A stretch of DNA of 64,000 bases from Zea mays (GCF_902167145.1 NC_050098.1:135792207-135856206); one strand, 5' to 3'. Shown: positions 1-11,242, counted from the first letter of the stretch. Numbers and translations: made by a program. The notes: generated from the letters alone by a model not told the origin.

Positions 1-791
1 ACCGGACTGTCCGGTGTGCACCGGACTGTCCGGTGCGCCAGATCTGCAACGGTCGGCAACGGTCGGCTGAGCTGTTTATGGAAATAAATCGGGCATCGGA
101 CAGTGTCCGGTGTGCACCGGACTGTCCAGTGCGCCCGACGACAGAAGGCAAGATTGGCCTTCTGGATTTGCTCTCAACGGCTCCTAGCTGCCTTGGGGCT
201 ATAAAAGGGACCCCTAGGCGCATGGAGGAGAACACCAAGCAACTCTTGAGCATTCTTGATCATCCACACTAAGTCTTTGCGCATCCGTTTGTGATTCTAA
301 GTGATTCGAGCTCCGTTCTTGTGAGAAACTGTGAGATAGTCTTTGAGCTCGATTCTTGGCCGTGTGTGTGCGCATTTCGCTGTGGATTTGTGTGTGTTGC
401 TTCCCTCCCTTACTCCGTGCTTCTTTGTGAATCTTAAGTGTAAGGGCGAGAGACTCCAATTTGTGGAGATTCCTCGCGAGTGGGATAAAGATAAGCAAGG
501 CATAACACCGTGGTATTCAAGTGGGTCTTTGGACCGCTGGAGAGGGGTTGATTGCAACCCTCGTCCGTTGGGACGCCACAACATGGAGTAGGCAAGTTTT
601 GTACTTGGCCGAACCACGGGATAAATCACCGTGTCTCCTCTGTGTTGAATTCTCTGTGATAGTCGTATTGTGCAAGATTTCCTCTTTAGCCACTTGGCAA
701 TTATTGTGCTAACCCTTAACAAGTTTTTGTGGCTATAAGTTAAGTTTTTACAGGATCACCTATTCACCCCCCCCCCCTCTAGGTGCTCTCA
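1..791 (+). repeat. Copia-1 5' LTR, right 791 bases
   Basis: This stretch aligns without gaps to 7715-8505, which fixes it as the 5' LTR cut by the window edge. Substitutions lie near 96, 363, 539 and 587. It holds two copies of the 17-base palindrome at its left end, a variant 19-base form near 94, a TATA box at 200-206 and an 11-C run before the terminal TCTCA. Transcription should start about 30 bases after the TATA box. Confidence 0.95.
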
Positions 792-793
792 AT

Positions 794-806
794 TGGTATC
801 AAAGCC
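794..806 (+). other. Copia-1 primer binding site
   Basis: TGGTATCAAAGCC begins two bases after the LTR end. It matches the complement of the plant initiator tRNA-Met 3' end with one apparent mismatch. It would prime minus-strand DNA synthesis. Confidence 0.85.
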
Positions 807-840
807 GTTCTCTTCACAAAGGGACTTATCGCCCGAAGAG

Positions 841-3222
841 ATGGATCCTAAGGGGAAGGGAATCGTGATCAACGACAAAGAAAAGGAATCCTTCGCCAAC
901 GAGCCGAAGGACGACAAGCCTACCGACTCCGGCTCGGGGCATAGACGGAAGGAAGGAAAGAAGAAGAAGACAAGGCGCATCAAGGAGATCATCTACTATG
1001 ACGATAGTGATGAGTCTACTTCTTCCCAAAAGGATGATGACAACGACTACAAAAAGACGGTCAATTCGAACTTTTCATTTGATTATTCTCGTATTCAACA
1101 TAGTTCGAATTCGCATTTGCTTTCCATTCCTCTTGGCAAACCTCCACACTTCGATGGGGAGGACTACGGATTTTGGAGTCACAAAATGCGTAGTCACTTA
1201 TTCTCTCTCCATCCAAGCATATGGGAGATTGTGGAGAATGGAATGAAGTTTGATAGCTCGGATAGCCCTATGCTTATAAATGAACAAATTCATAGAAATG
1301 CACAAGCTACTACTGTTCTCTTAGCATCTTTGTGCAGGGAAGAGTACAATAAGGTGAGCGGCTTGGACAATGCCAAGCAGATATGGGACACCCTCAAGAT
1401 CTCTCACGAGGGGAACGACATCACCATGCTCACCAAGATGGAGTTGGTGGAGGGTGAGCTTGGACGATTCGCCATGATAAGGGGAGAGGAGCCAACTCAA
1501 ACTTACAACCGGCTCAAGACTCTTATCAACAAAATAAGGAGCTACGGAAGCACGCGTTGGACGGATCACGACGTCGTCCGCCTAATGCTCAGGTCCTTTA
1601 CTGTTCTTGATCCTCATCTCGTGAACAATATTCGTGAGAATCCCAGGTACACGATGATGACGCCCGAGGAAGTTCTTGGAAAATTCGTGAGCGGGCGGAT
1701 GATGATCAAGGAGGCAAGATACGTCGACGACGCATTGAACGGTCCACTCCACGAACCTCAACCCATTGCTCTAAAGGCAACGAGGAGCAAGGAGTCGCTA
1801 CCTAGCAAGGTGGCGCAAGTTGAGGCAGCCGGGCTCAATGATGAAGAGATGGCTCTCATCATTAAAAGATTCAAGACGGCGCTAAAAGGTCAAAAGGGAC
1901 AGCCAAGCAAGGCCAAGACCAAGGGAAAGCGATCATGCTTCAAATGCGGTAAGCTTGGTCATTTTATTGCTAACTGTCCCGAAAATGATAGTGACCAGGA
2001 GCAAGGGAAAAATGGGAAGAGAGAGAACAAGAAGGTTTACAAGAAGGCCAAAGGCGAAGCACACCTTGGAAAGGAGTGGGATTCGGATTGCTCTTCGTCC
2101 GACTCCGACGACGAAGGACTCGCCGCCACTGCCTTCAACAAATCGGCTCTCTTCCCCAACGAGCATCACACTTGCCTCATGGCAAGGGAAAAGAAGGTAA
2201 TCACTCGTAATGCTAATACTTATGATTCTTCTAGAGATGATGAATCTAGTGAGGATGAAATTGATTACTCTAGTTTATTCAAGGGATTGGATAGAACTAA
2301 GATAGCTAAGATTAATGAGTTGATTGATGCCTTAAATGAAAAGGATAGAATCTTAGAGAAACAAGAAGACCTTTTATATGAAGAACATGATAAATTTGTT
2401 AGTGCACAAAATTCACTTGCTCTAGAAGTTAAAAGAAATGGAATACTTTCTTGTGAACTTTCTACTTGTAATGAAACCATTTCTTCTTTAAAAGGTGAAA
2501 TTAATGTTTTAACTGCTAAACTAGAAGTAGCAAGTAACTCTTGTGTTGAAAGTATTACAATTTGCACTAGGTGTAAGGATTTTGATGTTAATGCTTGTAG
2601 TGAACACTTAGTTTCAATTTCAAAACTAAATGATGAAATGGCTAGTCTTAATGCTCAACTTAAGACTAGCAAGAGTGAAGTTGATAAAATAAAATTTGCA
2701 AGGGATGCCTACACGGTTGGTAGACACCCCTCAATTAAGGATGGTCTTGGCTTCAAGAGAGAGGCCAAGAACTTAACAAGCCATAAGTCTCCCATCTTCG
2801 TCAAGGAGAAAGGGAAGGCCCCTATGGCTAGTAGTGCTAAAAGGAACCATGCTTTCTTGTACCATGATAGGAGACATGCTAGAAATGCTTATAATGATTT
2901 TGATCCACATGTTTATGATTCTCATGCCATGTTTGCTTCTAGTTCTTCCTACAAGCATGATAGAGATATGTGTAGGAGAAATGTTGTGCATATGCCTAGG
3001 AGAAATTTTGCTCATGTTCCTAGAAAAGTTGTGAACAAACCTTCTACCATTTATTATGCTTGCAATGCTTCCTTTGCTATTTGTAGAAAGGGTAAGAAGG
3101 TAATTGCTAGGAAGTTAGGGGCAAAATGCAAGGGAGACAAAACTTGCATTTGGGTCCCTAAGGAAATTTGCACTAACCTTGTAGGACCCAACAAGAGTTG
3201 GGTACCTAAGTCCCAAGCCTAA
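841..3222 (+). CDS. gag: Copia-1 gag (capsid/nucleocapsid) polyprotein, 793 codons
   Basis: This is the structural protein that packages retrotransposon RNA into cytoplasmic virus-like particles. The start is the ATG at 841, 50 bases after the LTR; the frame is open further upstream, but only through the PBS. The N-terminus is Lys/Asp/Ser-rich. A UBN2-type gag core follows (residues ~110-310). A CCHC zinc knuckle ([14 protein letters not shown]) lies near residue 366. An acidic Ser/Asp-rich stretch and a long coiled-coil-like segment (residues ~480-640) come next. The C-terminal third is basic. It ends at TAA 3220-3222, with pol in the +1 frame eight bases on. No lesion is seen. It is longer than gag of many Copia lineages, as expected for SIRE/Maximus elements. 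Confidence 0.92.
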   Translation: MDPKGKGIVINDKEKESFANEPKDDKPTDSGSGHRRKEGKKKKTRRIKEIIYYDDSDESTSSQKDDDNDYKKTVNSNFSFDYSRIQHSSNSHLLSIPLGKPPHFDGEDYGFWSHKMRSHLFSLHPSIWEIVENGMKFDSSDSPMLINEQIHRNAQATTVLLASLCREEYNKVSGLDNAKQIWDTLKISHEGNDITMLTKMELVEGELGRFAMIRGEEPTQTYNRLKTLINKIRSYGSTRWTDHDVVRLMLRSFTVLDPHLVNNIRENPRYTMMTPEEVLGKFVSGRMMIKEARYVDDALNGPLHEPQPIALKATRSKESLPSKVAQVEAAGLNDEEMALIIKRFKTALKGQKGQPSKAKTKGKRSCFKCGKLGHFIANCPENDSDQEQGKNGKRENKKVYKKAKGEAHLGKEWDSDCSSSDSDDEGLAATAFNKSALFPNEHHTCLMAREKKVITRNANTYDSSRDDESSEDEIDYSSLFKGLDRTKIAKINELIDALNEKDRILEKQEDLLYEEHDKFVSAQNSLALEVKRNGILSCELSTCNETISSLKGEINVLTAKLEVASNSCVESITICTRCKDFDVNACSEHLVSISKLNDEMASLNAQLKTSKSEVDKIKFARDAYTVGRHPSIKDGLGFKREAKNLTSHKSPIFVKEKGKAPMASSAKRNHAFLYHDRRHARNAYNDFDPHVYDSHAMFASSSSYKHDRDMCRRNVVHMPRRNFAHVPRKVVNKPSTIYYACNASFAICRKGKKVIARKLGAKCKGDKTCIWVPKEICTNLVGPNKSWVPKSQA

Positions 3223-3229
3223 ATTTGCC

Positions 3230-6200
3230 TTGCAGGTTTATGCATCCGGGGGATCAAGCTGGATTATCGACAGCGGATGCACAAACCATATGACGGGGGA
3301 GAAGAAGATGTTCACTTCCTACGTCAAGAATAAGGATTCCCAGGATTCAATTATATTCGGTGATGGGAATCAAGGCAAGGTAAAAGGGTTAGGTAAAATT
3401 GCAATCTCTAATGAGCATTCTATCTCTAATGTATTTTTAGTAGAGAGTCTTGGATATAATTTGCTATCTGTTAGTCAATTATGTCATATGGGGTATAACT
3501 GTCTATTTACAAATGTAGATGTGTCTGTCTTTAGAAGAAGTGATGGTTCATTAGCTTTTAAGGGTGTATTAGACGGCAAGCTTTACCTAGTTGATTTTGC
3601 AAAAGAAGAAGCCGGTCTAGATGCATGCTTAATGGCTAAGACTTGCATGGGCTGGCTGTGGCATCGCCGCTTAGCACATGTGGGGATGAAGAACCTCCAC
3701 AAGCTTCTAAAGGGAGAACATGTGATAGGTCTAACCAATGTTCATTTCGAAAAAGATAGACCTTGTGCAGCTTGTCAAGCAGGGAAACAGGTGGGAGGAG
3801 CGCATCACAGCAAGAATGTGATGACCACTTCAAGATCCCTGGAGCTGCTGCATATGGACCTCTTCGGACCCGTCGCCTATCTGAGCATAGGGGGAAGTAA
3901 GTATGGTTTAGTTATTGTTGATGACTTTTCCCGCTTCACTTGGGTGTTCTTTTTGCAGGATAAGTCTGAAACCCAAGGGACCCTCAAGCGCTTCCTCAGG
4001 AGAGCTCAAAATGAGTTTGAGCTCAAGGTGAAGAAGATAAGGAGCGACAACGGGTCCGAATTCAAGAACCTTCAAGTGGAGGAGTTCCTTGAGGAGGAAG
4101 GGATCAAGCACGAGTTCTCCGCTCCCTACACACCACAGCAAAATGGTGTGGTAGAGAGGAAGAACAGGACGCTAATTGATATGGCGAGGACGATGCTTGG
4201 AGAATTCAAGACCCCCGAATGTTTCTGGTCGGAAGCCGTGAACACGGCTTGTCACGCCATCAACAGGGTCTACCTTCACCGCCTCCTCAAGAAGACATCG
4301 TATGAGCTACTAACCGGTAACAAACCCAATGTATCTTACTTTCGTGTATTTGGGAGCAAGTGCTACATTCTAGTGAAGAAGGGTAGAAATTCTAAATTTG
4401 CTCCCAAAGCTGTAGAAGGGTTTTTGTTAGGTTATGATTCAAATACAAAGGCGTATAGAGTCTTCAACAAATCATCGGGTTTGGTTGAAGTCTCTAGCGA
4501 CGTTGTATTTGATGAGACTAATGGCTCTCCAAGAGAGCAAGTTGTTGATCTTGATGATGTAGATGAAGAAGACGTTCCAACGGCCGCTATGCGCACCATG
4601 GCGATTGGTGATGTGCGACCACAGGAACAATTGGAGCAAGATCAACCTCCCTCCTCAACTATGGTGCAACCCCCAACTCAAGACGATGAACAGGTTCATC
4701 AACAGGAGGCGTGTGATCAAGGGGGAGCACAAGATGATCGAGTGATGGAGGAAGAAGCGCAACCGGCACCTCCAACCCAAGTTCGAGCGATGATTCAAAG
4801 GGATCATCCCGTCGATCAAATTCTGGGTGACATTAGCAAGGGAGTAACTACTCGATCTCGATTAGTTAATTTTTGTGAGCATTACTCCTTTGTCTCTTCT
4901 ATTGAGCCTTTCAGGGTAGAGGAGGCCTTGCTAGATCCGGACTGGGTGTTGGCCATGCAGGAGGAGCTAAACAACTTCAAGCGCAATGAAGTTTGGACAC
5001 TGGTGCCTCGTCCGAAGCAAAATGTTGTGGGAACCAAGTGGGTGTTCCGCAACAAACAGGACGAGCACGGGGTAGTGACGAGGAACAAGGCTCGACTTGT
5101 GGCAAAAGGTTATGCCCAAGTCGCAGGTTTGGACTTTGAGGAGACTTTTGCTCCTGTGGCTAGGCTAGAGTCAATTCGTATCTTGCTAGCATATGCTGCT
5201 CACCATTCTTTCAGGTTGTACCAAATGGATGTGAAGAGCGCTTTCCTCAACGGGCCGATCAAGGAGGAGGTGTACGTAGAGCAACCCCCTGGCTTCGAGG
5301 ATGATCGGTTCCCCGACCATGTGTGTAAGCTCTCTAAGGCGCTCTATGGACTTAAGCAAGCCCCAAGAGCATGGTATGAATGCCTTAGAGATTTCTTAGT
5401 TGCTAATGCTTTCAAGGTTGGGAAAGCCGATCCAACTCTTTTTACTAAGACTTGTAATGGTGATTTGTTTGTGTGCCAAATTTATGTCGATGACATAATA
5501 TTTGGTTCTACTAACCAAAAGTCTTGTGAAGAGTTTAGCAGGGTGATGACGCAGAAATTCGAGATGTCGATGATGGGCGAGTTGAACTACTTCCTTGGGT
5601 TCCAAGTGAAGCAACTCAAGGATGGCACCTTCATCTCCCAAACGAAGTACACGCAAGACTTACTAAAAAGGTTTGGGATGAAGGACGCCAAGCCCGCAAA
5701 GACGCCGATGGGAACCGACGGACACACAGACCTCAACAAAGGAGGTAAGTCCGTTGATCAAAAAGCATACCGGTCAATGATAGGGTCTTTACTTTATTTA
5801 TGTGCTAGTAGACCGGATATTATGCTTAGCGTATGCATGTGTGCTAGATTTCAATCCGATCCTAAGGAGTGTCACTTAGTGGCGGTGAAGCGAATTCTTA
5901 GATATTTAGTTGCTACGCCTTGCTTCGGACTCTGGTATCCAAAGGGGTCTACCTTTGACTTGGTTGGATACTCAGATTCCGACTATGCTGGATGTAAGGT
6001 CGATAGGAAGAGTACATCAGGGACGTGCCAATTCTTAGGAAGGTCCCTGGTGTCATGGAACTCTAAGAAACAAACCTCCGTTGCCCTATCCACCGCTGAG
6101 GCCGAGTATGTTGCCGCAGGACAGTGTTGCGCGCAACTACTTTGGATGAGGCAAACCCTCCGGGACTTTGGCTACAATCTGAGCAAAGTCCCACTCCTAT

Positions 6201-6436
6201 GTGATAATGAGAGTGCTATCCGCATGGCGGAAAATCCTGTTGAACACAGCCGCACAAAGCACATAGACATCCGACATCACTTTTTGAGAGACCACCAGCA
6301 AAAGGGAGATATCGAAGTGTTTCATGTTAGCACCGAGAACCAGCTAGCCGATATCTTTACCAAGCCTCTAGATGAGAAGACCTTTTGCAGGCTGCGTAGT
6401 GAGCTAAATGTCTTAGATTCGCGAAACTTGGATTGA
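3230..6436 (+). CDS. pol: Copia-1 pol polyprotein: protease, integrase, RT, RNase H
   Basis: The 1068-codon frame is open throughout. Domains in order: aspartic protease with DSGCTNHM (residues ~15-22); GAG-pre-integrase zinc-binding region (~145-190); integrase core with the [15 protein letters not shown] and [10 protein letters not shown] blocks carrying the D, D, E triad (~208-330); Ty1-type RT with YVDDIIFGS (~750); RNase H with [10 protein letters not shown] and DNESAI (~950-1000). There is no ATG at the frame start: it begins at an in-frame TTG at 3230, and the frame is closed upstream by TAG at 3182-3184. Pol is therefore probably made by +1 frameshifting or from a spliced RNA. No env-like ORF follows. 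Confidence 0.92.
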   Translation: MQVYASGGSSWIIDSGCTNHMTGEKKMFTSYVKNKDSQDSIIFGDGNQGKVKGLGKIAISNEHSISNVFLVESLGYNLLSVSQLCHMGYNCLFTNVDVSVFRRSDGSLAFKGVLDGKLYLVDFAKEEAGLDACLMAKTCMGWLWHRRLAHVGMKNLHKLLKGEHVIGLTNVHFEKDRPCAACQAGKQVGGAHHSKNVMTTSRSLELLHMDLFGPVAYLSIGGSKYGLVIVDDFSRFTWVFFLQDKSETQGTLKRFLRRAQNEFELKVKKIRSDNGSEFKNLQVEEFLEEEGIKHEFSAPYTPQQNGVVERKNRTLIDMARTMLGEFKTPECFWSEAVNTACHAINRVYLHRLLKKTSYELLTGNKPNVSYFRVFGSKCYILVKKGRNSKFAPKAVEGFLLGYDSNTKAYRVFNKSSGLVEVSSDVVFDETNGSPREQVVDLDDVDEEDVPTAAMRTMAIGDVRPQEQLEQDQPPSSTMVQPPTQDDEQVHQQEACDQGGAQDDRVMEEEAQPAPPTQVRAMIQRDHPVDQILGDISKGVTTRSRLVNFCEHYSFVSSIEPFRVEEALLDPDWVLAMQEELNNFKRNEVWTLVPRPKQNVVGTKWVFRNKQDEHGVVTRNKARLVAKGYAQVAGLDFEETFAPVARLESIRILLAYAAHHSFRLYQMDVKSAFLNGPIKEEVYVEQPPGFEDDRFPDHVCKLSKALYGLKQAPRAWYECLRDFLVANAFKVGKADPTLFTKTCNGDLFVCQIYVDDIIFGSTNQKSCEEFSRVMTQKFEMSMMGELNYFLGFQVKQLKDGTFISQTKYTQDLLKRFGMKDAKPAKTPMGTDGHTDLNKGGKSVDQKAYRSMIGSLLYLCASRPDIMLSVCMCARFQSDPKECHLVAVKRILRYLVATPCFGLWYPKGSTFDLVGYSDSDYAGCKVDRKSTSGTCQFLGRSLVSWNSKKQTSVALSTAEAEYVAAGQCCAQLLWMRQTLRDFGYNLSKVPLLCDNESAIRMAENPVEHSRTKHIDIRHHFLRDHQQKGDIEVFHVSTENQLADIFTKPLDEKTFCRLRSELNVLDSRNLD

Positions 6437-7232
6437 ATTGTAGCATACATGTGTTTATGCCTTTGATCAGGTTCATTCTGCATTTTGTTGCTTATTGTGG
6501 TGCTCAAGTTGTACAAACACTCCCTGGACCTCACAAGTCCGTTGCAAAGTGATGCACATGTTTAGGGGGAGATGTGTTACAACTTGACCCTTTGAGACTA
6601 ACCATTTGCTTGAGTTTGCTTGATTTAGTCTCGAAGGTGGATTTAAAGGGAAAAGGTGGACTTGGACCATGAAAGACTTCCACTGCACTCCGATGAGAGG
6701 GTAACTAATTCCAAGTTCATCTCATGAAATCTTATTGCCATTTGCTCTTAATTGAAGACTTTGGTGAGGCAATGAGGTTAAAAGGCCAAGATTGATCCCG
6801 TTTTGGTGCTTGATGCCAAAGGGGGAGAAAATAAAGGCCAAAGCGATAAATGGATCAGCTATCACTTGAGAGATTTTGAAAATAGTAGAATAGAGTTTTT
6901 GTTTTGTTAAACTCTTTTATTGTCTCATATTGTCTCTCTTGTCAAAAGTTGGCTTCTTGTGGGGAGAAGTGTTGATTATGGGAAATAGGGGGAGTTTTTG
7001 AAATCCTTGATCAATCTCTTTTGGAATGACTCTCTTTATGCTTCAACATGTGTGTTTGACTTAGAGATAGAGATTTGAGTTTGATTTGCAAAAACAAACC
7101 AAGTGGTGGCAAAGGATGATCCATATATGCCAAAATTGAATCAAAATCAATTTGAGTTTTATTTGAAGTGATTTTGCACTTGTTCTAGTTGCTTTATGTT
7201 GTGTTGGCATAAATCACCAAAAAGGGGGAGAT
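6437..7232 (+). other. Copia-1 3' untranslated region with polypurine tract
   Basis: There is no gene in this stretch. The plus-strand primer tract AAAAAGGGGGAGAT (7219-7232) directly abuts the 3' LTR. Three further GGGGGAG tracts lie upstream, at 6565, 6821 and 6988. The same arrangement recurs in Copia-2 and Copia-3. Confidence 0.8.
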
Positions 7233-8505
7233 TGAAAGGGAAATGTGCCCTTGGGCCATTTCTAAGTATTTTGGTGATTGAGTGTCAACACAAGTGCTTA
7301 AATGTGAATCAATGCCCATGGATGAACAAAGTGCAAATCTAGAGCAAAGGTATGTTTCTAAGTCTTAGTACATTGGTTTTGTGTACTAATATACTTGTCT
7401 AAGTATTGGAAACAGGAAGAAAAAGAAAAAGGAAAGAGGTGGCTGTGTACAGCCAAGGGGCTGTTTCTGTCTGGGGCACCGGACTGTCCGGTGGTGCACC
7501 GGACAGTGTCCGGTGCGCCAGGCTGCCTCGGCCGAAGTGGCCGCTCTCGGGAATTGGCTGACGGCGTACGGCTAAAATTCACCGGACTGTCCGGTGTGCA
7601 CCGGACTGTCCGGTGTGCACCGGACTGTCCGGTGAGCCAACGGTCGGCCAGGGCCAACGGTCGGCCGCGCGATCTGCGCAGGACACGTGGCCAAGCCAAC
7701 GGTCGAAAGGGGGCACCGGACTGTCCGGTGTGCACCGGACTGTCCGGTGCGCCAGATCTGCAACGGTCGGCAACGGTCGGCTGAGCTGTTTATGGAAATA
7801 AATCGGGCACCGGACAGTGTCCGGTGTGCACCGGACTGTCCAGTGCGCCCGACGACAGAAGGCAAGATTGGCCTTCTGGATTTGCTCTCAACGGCTCCTA
7901 GCTGCCTTGGGGCTATAAAAGGGACCCCTAGGCGCATGGAGGAGAACACCAAGCAACTCTTGAGCATTCTTGATCATCCACACTAAGTCTTTGCGCATCC
8001 GTTTGTGATTCTAAGTGATTCGAGCTCCGTTCTTGTGAGAAACTGTGAGATAGTCTTTGAGCTCGATTCTTGGCCGCGTGTGTGCGCATTTCGCTGTGGA
8101 TTTGTGTGTGTTGCTTCCCTCCCTTACTCCGTGCTTCTTTGTGAATCTTAAGTGTAAGGGCGAGAGACTCCAATTTGTGGAGATTCCTCGCGAGTGGGAT
8201 AAAGATAAGCAAGGCATAACACCGTGGTATTCAAGTGGGTCTTTGGACCGCTTGAGAGGGGTTGATTGCAACCCTCGTCCGTTGGGACGCCACAACGTGG
8301 AGTAGGCAAGTTTTGTACTTGGCCGAACCACGGGATAAATCACCGTGTCTCCTCTGTGTTGAATTCTCTGTGATAGTCGTATTGTGCAAGATTTCCTCTT
8401 TAGCCACTTGGCAATTATTGTGCTAACCCTTAACAAGTTTTTGTGGCTATAAGTTAAGTTTTTACAGGATCACCTATTCACCCCCCCCCCCTCTAGGTGC
8501 TCTCA
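7233..8505 (+). repeat. Copia-1 3' LTR, complete (1273 bp)
   Basis: It begins TGAAAGGG directly after the polypurine tract and ends TCTCA, giving the TG...CA termini. It contains a TATA box at 7914-7920, a cluster of CACCGGAC/GTCCGGTG palindromes 70-435 bases upstream of it, and an 11-C tract near the end. The next five bases (CTTGT) would be one TSD copy; its partner is outside the window. Confidence 0.95.
7477..7845 (+). promoter_or_regulatory. Palindrome array in Copia-1 U3
   Basis: Nine copies of an inverted repeat with arms CACCGGAC/GTCCGGTG lie at 7477, 7497, 7580, 7599, 7618, 7714, 7733, 7808 and 7829. Seven have a 1-base spacer (T). Those at 7497 and 7808 have the 3-base spacer AGT. 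The copy at 7829 has one arm mismatch. Neighbouring copies are 19-21 bases apart. Several AACGGTCGG motifs lie between the clusters, and the TATA box is 69 bases downstream. The position suggests an enhancer for a dimeric DNA-binding protein, which is inference. Confidence 0.6.
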
Positions 8506-11242
8506 CTTGTACCCACCATAACCGGAATGGGAGACCACGTCTCAGGTCGCGTGAGGAGGGCAATCTGCTGCCAGGTTCAATCAGGTACTAGGCTTACCGA
8601 TTTACCATATTTCTCGGTATATGTTTAGTACGTTCAAACGCTTGACACAGGTATCCGCACGTTAATCCTTATTCCAATTTCATCTTGTAGACCACGCACC
8701 CCCATGGATCCGTGTCCACAGACCAATCATCAATATGATATGAAAGTGGGTACAACTAATTCCTGACCTCGCGCAAGTGCTAGAAAAATCACTCGACTTC
8801 TACCGAGATCCCTAATTAGCAAAGCAGCTACTCGACCTAGCATACTAGTATTCATCTCAAAAAGGAATCCTGAGTTCATGCAACTAGGGTTTCAGGCAAC
8901 TCCTACACTTAAGTGCACAGTACAACCCTACAAACATTAAGTGCAGTAAAATAGCATATATGACGGTTATGCATAAAACCGGGGCTTGCCTTTATTTTAA
9001 CACTTAGATAGTGTTTGCTGGGGGAGGTACTCGCTTGGCGAGCATCTACTGGTCATGTTCATCACTCTTCAGGTCGTCCACCAACTACATCTTGTGGTTG
9101 GCACCACATCAGTTGCTCGATCATCATCTCTCGGTCCTATATGAGATGCAAGATGCATATGTATGAATATAATGAAAGTAACACAAGATATACAAAGACA
9201 CAACGGCGAACCAAACATTAAATGAGAAGACACCGTAAACAACCATACGCTAGCATTAGTTATCTACACGTTATCGACGTCCAATATTAACACCTTTAAA
9301 AACACAACAACATTTTATTTATTTACGCAACACAACTATGACATTACAGGTACGCAGATTTTATTTGTTTGGATACGGCTTTTCATTAGTTCTCCTATTA
9401 ATCGCGCACAAGCATCATCGACAACACAAATTCAATAGAGGATATAAGCGTCAATGTCTAAGGAACTCCTATATCGCACCACTAGATAAAGGAACATATA
9501 AGACAAGGCACACATGTCATATCTAGCTTAGCCATGGCAAGTCTACCTTACTTAAGAGCAAACCAACATTTTTAGCGAGAAGGGTGAACTAAACAATCAA
9601 ATGCGCATTTGCAGATTTTCGGGACAGCAACACAGCAGCTACTTGTTTCAATCATAACTTTTCAAATATAAACCCAAAATTAATAAACTGGGACTTTCTA
9701 GAAAGCTTGAAAAGTTCTTTACAACTTTGGTATTGTCATCACAGCATGATTAAACACTTAGCAAGGTCAAAAGGTGTTAACACAACAGCGCTGTCCAGAG
9801 TTGGACAGATTCAGACTTGTGACTAAAAAAATTCATAACTGAAGATTCAGACATCCAAACAAATTGATCCTAGACTTTCTGGAAAGGTAATTAAATTGTC
9901 TACATATCATTTATAAACATCTTAAGGCGATTCAATGTTTAACTAAGAATAAAAGACATTAGAAGGCTTTGCTGTCCAGAATGGGACAGAATCAGTCTTC
10001 AGACTTTAAACATCCATAACTTAATCTTCAGATCACCAAAAAGAGTTATCCAAGACTTTTTGGAAAGCTCAGCAAAAGCACTAAATAACTTTTATAATCA
10101 CCAAGAAGTAATTCAATGTTTAACTAAATCAAACAACACAGTTTTTGAAATCTGTTCTGTCAGTGGACAGAACACAGCAACCAAGTTGTAAAACTCATAA
10201 CTCTTAAACCGTCAGGCCTTTAGTTATGCAATTTTAACACCAGCAAGATACTAAAAGCATCTACAACTTTCTTATAATCTACAAGGACTGATTCAAACAT
10301 TAACTTAAGCAAACAGTACAGTCTCTAAAATCTGTACAGAAATTGGACAGATTTAGTTACTGAATTTGTAAAAAGCATAACTCCTAAACTGTCAGACCTA
10401 TGGCTGTCAAATTTTAACACAAGTAAGATATAGAGTTATCTACAACTTTCTTGTGACCATCAATAACTTATTTCAACATTAACTTAAGCAACCATTGCAA
10501 TTTCTGAAATCTGTTCAGAAATTCGACAGATTCAGGTGCTGGGCTTGTGAAAAGCACAACTCTTAAACGATCAGGTTTATGGCTGTCAAATTTTTGTACA
10601 AGCAAGATAATCATGTTATCTACAACTCTCCTATATGACCTTTCTACAGAAAACATGATTTGGTTTATCAAACAAACAGCACAACGAAAACAATGCGTGC
10701 AGTCCAAAACAGCAATCAATAAATTTTCAGCTCCTATATAATTCAAGAATTGTCGCGTTCTAGATACTTGAATTATTCTAACACTTTGACAATTGTTAGA
10801 GTTAAAATAACCAAGTGGGAACTAACAAGTAGAGTTACTAATTTTTATCTGTGCCATTTAGTGCACTAAAATTACCACATAAATTCAACAAACACATTCA
10901 CCACGTAAATAGCATGATCACACATGACCTCGACTTAACCGCAGAGGAAGCGATGACTACTTCGGCATGTCACCACCTCTCTACAGTTCAATCAATATTA
11001 ACTACATCGATCGAACCTCATATTGTGCAACCTTTATAATTTACTATCTCAATTATAACCATAGCACGGCATGCACTTGAGACTCTTTGTTCAAGTTAAC
11101 GCCATCACTACTACAATGCACTTCGGCACACATGTTTGATAACACATCTTTCTAGATTAATCTATCTCATCTTCCAAACACTAAATATATGTCACGTAAT
11201 TTACGTTTTTCACCTAATTTAACCTACACCAATGATGAATAC
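8506..11242 (-). repeat. Long chromovirus-type LTR X, left visible segment
   Basis: No coding region is supported. Orientation comes from the right segment, where the LTR starts TGTGACACC on the minus strand at 58101. The motif GGCAAGCCCCGGT (minus strand, 8978-8990) also occurs in the Tekay LTR at 15374, where it lies about 1.45 kb before the LTR end. The end of X is therefore expected about 1 kb beyond 8506, outside the window. Copia-1 adjoins at 8505 and Huck at 11243. The segment holds a degenerate ~180-bp tandem array. Confidence 0.6.
9620..10700. repeat. Degenerate ~180-bp tandem repeat inside LTR X
   Basis: A unit starting at CTGTCCAG..TGGACAG recurs at 9790, 9972, 10151, 10332 and 10511, spacing 179-182 bases. 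An older-looking copy precedes it from about 9620. Each unit carries in order: the CTGT(C/T)CAGA...GGACAGA imperfect palindrome, CATAACT(C/T), a block resembling GTCAGGC-TTATGGCTGTCAAATTTTAACAC, CTACAACTTTCTT, and TTCAA(A/T)(G/C)(A/T)TTAACT. Identity between units is moderate, so the array is old. It does not match what I know of maize knob-180 or CentC. Confidence 0.7.

Larger units (their letters stand above)
1..8505 (+). mobile_element. Copia-1: Opie/Ji-type Ty1/copia retrotransposon, left end outside window
   Basis: This LTR retrotransposon is read as partial 5' LTR, PBS, gag, pol, polypurine tract and complete 3' LTR. The domain order protease, integrase, RT, RNase H defines Ty1/copia. 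The long gag and the LTR sequence suggest the SIRE/Maximus lineage (Opie/Ji of maize), by recognition only. The two LTRs differ at 4 of 791 aligned positions, so the insertion is young. Both coding frames are full length. The 3' LTR abuts LTR X at 8506. The 5' flank and so the TSD are outside the window, so insertion into X is inferred from the abrupt junction. Confidence 0.93.

Noticed and set aside
7477..7845. CRISPR-like look of short repeats with spacers
   Set aside because: Repeats are palindromes in an LTR promoter of a plant retrotransposon, spacing is irregular, spacers are not unique, and no cas genes are present.
7358..7986. Overlapping ORFs on both strands in Copia LTRs with repeated CTGLSGAP / TGQSGAHRTV-like peptides (also near 38118-38660, 53802-54336, 59308-59850)
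   Set aside because: They are translations of the CACCGGAC palindrome array, which has no stops in most frames. No domain, and they overlap the promoter.
9620..10700. Knob-180 or centromeric satellite
   Set aside because: The period is similar to knob-180, but the sequence blocks do not match what I know of knob-180 or CentC, and units are strongly diverged and lie in an LTR.
10468..11039. Short ORFs of 62-92 codons in LTR X
   Set aside because: Length expected by chance, no motif, and located in a degenerate tandem repeat or AT-rich LTR.
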